Shown piece after piece: positions 62,717-64,000 of a DNA stretch of 64,000 bases. A model generated the notes under the pieces. It saw only the letters and a list, made by a program, of their open reading frames with translations. It was not told where the DNA came from and made no database searches. The stretch is from positions 20,739-84,738 of the forward strand of contig SVTJ01000008.1 in NCBI GenBank assembly GCA_015063845.1. Reading direction: 5' to 3'. The DNA comes from Oscillospiraceae bacterium (lineage in GTDB: Bacteria; Bacillota; Clostridia; Oscillospirales; CAG-272). The translations under genes were made by a program, and so were the position numbers. Each line of letters opens with the position of its first letter. Position 1 is the stretch's first letter.

Positions 62717-62788
62717 GGCTTTTGCCGTCATAGAATATTATGCGAGGTCAACGACATAGACTTTAAAAAAGGCATTTTGGGGGAAGGT

Positions 62789-63835
62789 ATGGGTGAGAGC
62801 AAGGATTGGCAGCAAAGGGCGGGGAAGCTGTTCTGCATTTGCGTATATGCTGTGGGAGCGTATCTCGCGCTAAAATACCTACTTGTGCAGATAGCGCCCA
62901 TATTGCTCGCTTTTTGTATTTCTGCGGCGGTGCATTATGCGGCGGATAGGTTGTCGGCGAGAACAAAAATACCGCGTGGCGTGTGTGCCGTGGCTATACT
63001 GACGCTTGTTTTCGCAAGCTTGGGTTTTTGTATTTTTTACGCTTGCAGGCAGCTGCTCTTTGAGATAAGAGCGTTGCTTAACAGCTCTTATGCGGGCGGA
63101 TTTGGCATATTTGAGGCATTTCTTGATAAGCTCGAGAGCATCGGACTTAGCTCATCGTTTGCGTCATTTACTGAGGAATACGCAAGTCACAAGCTTGCCA
63201 GCGTCGTTTCAAGGCTGCTGTCGCAGCTTGCAGGCGCGGTAAGCAATATGCTTTCCCGCGTCGTAAAGGCGACACCGTCGGCGATCGTCAGCGGAGTACT
63301 TACGATAATATCATGCTATTATATGAGTGTGGATTTTGAACGTGTATCTGCTTTTCTCATAGGAATTTTGCCTAAGAGCGTAAAGGAGCGGCTCAAGACG
63401 GCAAAGTGCGGAGCGATAAGTGTGGCACTTGGATATTTAAAGGGATATTCGATACTGTTTCTAATAACTTTTTTCGAGGCGCTTGTGGGTCTGCTTTTGC
63501 TGTGTCCGTCATACGCGTGGCTGTGGGCTCTTGTTATTGCCGCGGTAGACGTGCTCCCTATACTCGGGGCAGGAACGGTGCTTATCCCGTGGGGTGTTAT
63601 ATCTATAATAAACGGGCAGTATTTTGTCGGTATAGGTCTTATTGTGCTTTATATAATAATAACTGTTGTTCGGCAGATAGCCGAGCCATACGTTCTTGGA
63701 AAAGGACTTGGACTTCATCCGCTCGCATCGCTTATGTCGATGTTTATCGGTTTTCGGCTTTTGGGTGTGGTCGGAATGATGCTCGCGCCTATTTTCCTCG
63801 CCGTGTTGCTTAAGCTAAATAGAAAAAAGCTCTGA
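62789..63835 (+). CDS. AI-2E/YtvI-family membrane protein
   Basis: The 348-residue protein has about eight hydrophobic spans and the family blocks ILLAFCISAAVHYAADRL near residue 40, ALVIAAVDVLPILGAGTVLIPW, and EPYVLGKGLGLHPLASLMSMFIGFRLLGVVGM near the end. It fits the YtvI sporulation-linked branch of the AI-2E transporter family seen in Clostridia. The ATG at 62789 follows GGGGGAAGGT; upstream codons in frame overlap the minus-strand promoter and are unlikely to be used. The transported compound is unknown. Confidence 0.85.
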   Translation: MGESKDWQQRAGKLFCICVYAVGAYLALKYLLVQIAPILLAFCISAAVHYAADRLSARTKIPRGVCAVAILTLVFASLGFCIFYACRQLLFEIRALLNSSYAGGFGIFEAFLDKLESIGLSSSFASFTEEYASHKLASVVSRLLSQLAGAVSNMLSRVVKATPSAIVSGVLTIISCYYMSVDFERVSAFLIGILPKSVKERLKTAKCGAISVALGYLKGYSILFLITFFEALVGLLLLCPSYAWLWALVIAAVDVLPILGAGTVLIPWGVISIINGQYFVGIGLIVLYIIITVVRQIAEPYVLGKGLGLHPLASLMSMFIGFRLLGVVGMMLAPIFLAVLLKLNRKKL

Positions 63836-63882
63836 CATTGAGAGGCTCGTTAAATTAGGATTTGTCGGGGACTCGTTTTTTT

Positions 63883-63913
63883 GAGGGAAACTTCTTGAAA
63901 GAAGTTTCCCTTT
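63883..63913. terminator. palindrome after the YtvI-like gene (repeat-family member)
   Basis: AGGGAAACTTCTT (63883-63895) pairs with AAGAAGTTTCCCT (63898-63910), followed by TTCC. It shares its core with the palindrome at 57875-57910. The remaining bases to 64000 show nothing I can assign. Confidence 0.65.
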
Positions 63914-64000
63914 CCTGTTGCGTTTGACGGCTCTGCCTACACTCGCAGGCTCGCTTGCCAATCGCCGAACGCTGCCACTCCTTATTGCTCGCTTCATCTG

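Noticed and set aside
63815..63997. Short minus-strand open frame at the right edge
   Set aside because: It runs through the palindrome at 63883-63910 and has no start signal or motif.

Overview
The window looks like chromosome of a spore-lineage, low-to-moderate GC Bacillota (class Clostridia, probably an uncultured gut-type lineage). Evidence: strong GGAGG ribosome-binding sites and TTGACA-17-TATAAT promoters almost everywhere; a lysine riboswitch; SepF, YlmH, RqcH and a YtvI-like sporulation permease; a dgt-dnaG-rpoD cluster; many rho-independent terminators. Nothing in the sequence fixes genus or species. I see no rRNA, tRNA, CRISPR array, prophage or transposase gene.

Layout. 1-447: 3' end of an unrecognised gene. 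660-2301: a two-gene Fe-S assembly unit (SufC-like ATPase plus one SufB/D-like protein), matching the minimal SMS (SmsCB) type. 3204-16673: one long operon for a carbohydrate-uptake-like machine: a 1206-residue fusion of a carbohydrate-binding-like domain with a solute-binding domain, two pairs of CUT1 permeases, an NHL/TPR/Yip1 membrane protein and a DUF5696-like secreted protein. It has no ATPase and no clear glycosidase. 16742-18814: dapA-dapB on the minus strand under a lysine riboswitch with a terminator. 18862-19932: queA. 19972-23162 (minus): a secreted GLUG-repeat/metallo-beta-lactamase protein followed by a 44-residue peptide gene.

23359-31280: miaA, then a cell-division-type cluster (HlyD-like, yggS, sepF, yggT, ylmH, lspA, rluD, two tandem Cof-type HAD phosphatases) in which the usual divIVA is missing. 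31306-42393: single housekeeping genes on both strands: TagA/WecG glycosyltransferase, proS, a RodA/FtsW-family protein, a DUF4830-like protein, rpsU, an FkbM-like methyltransferase, a HIT protein, an ABC exporter, aspartate kinase, DegV and an SGNH hydrolase. 42578-46518: dgt-dnaG-rpoD. 46780-48531: an orphan solute-binding lipoprotein. 48592-57851: HAD phosphatase, alaS, type II pantothenate kinase, a NagD-like phosphatase, rqcH, pgk and tpiA.

57852-58606 is non-coding and holds nested palindromes, including a MITE-like element with 66-bp perfect inverted arms. 58607-63835: rbfA, nrnA, a minus-strand unit of a cyclophilin lipoprotein with two paralogous SGNH hydrolases, and a YtvI/AI-2E-family permease. 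Lysine synthesis is represented twice: aspartate kinase (39346) without a visible riboswitch and dapAB (17570-18463) with one. The strongest candidates for an undescribed system are the 3204-16673 transporter operon and the GLUG-MBL/small-peptide pair.
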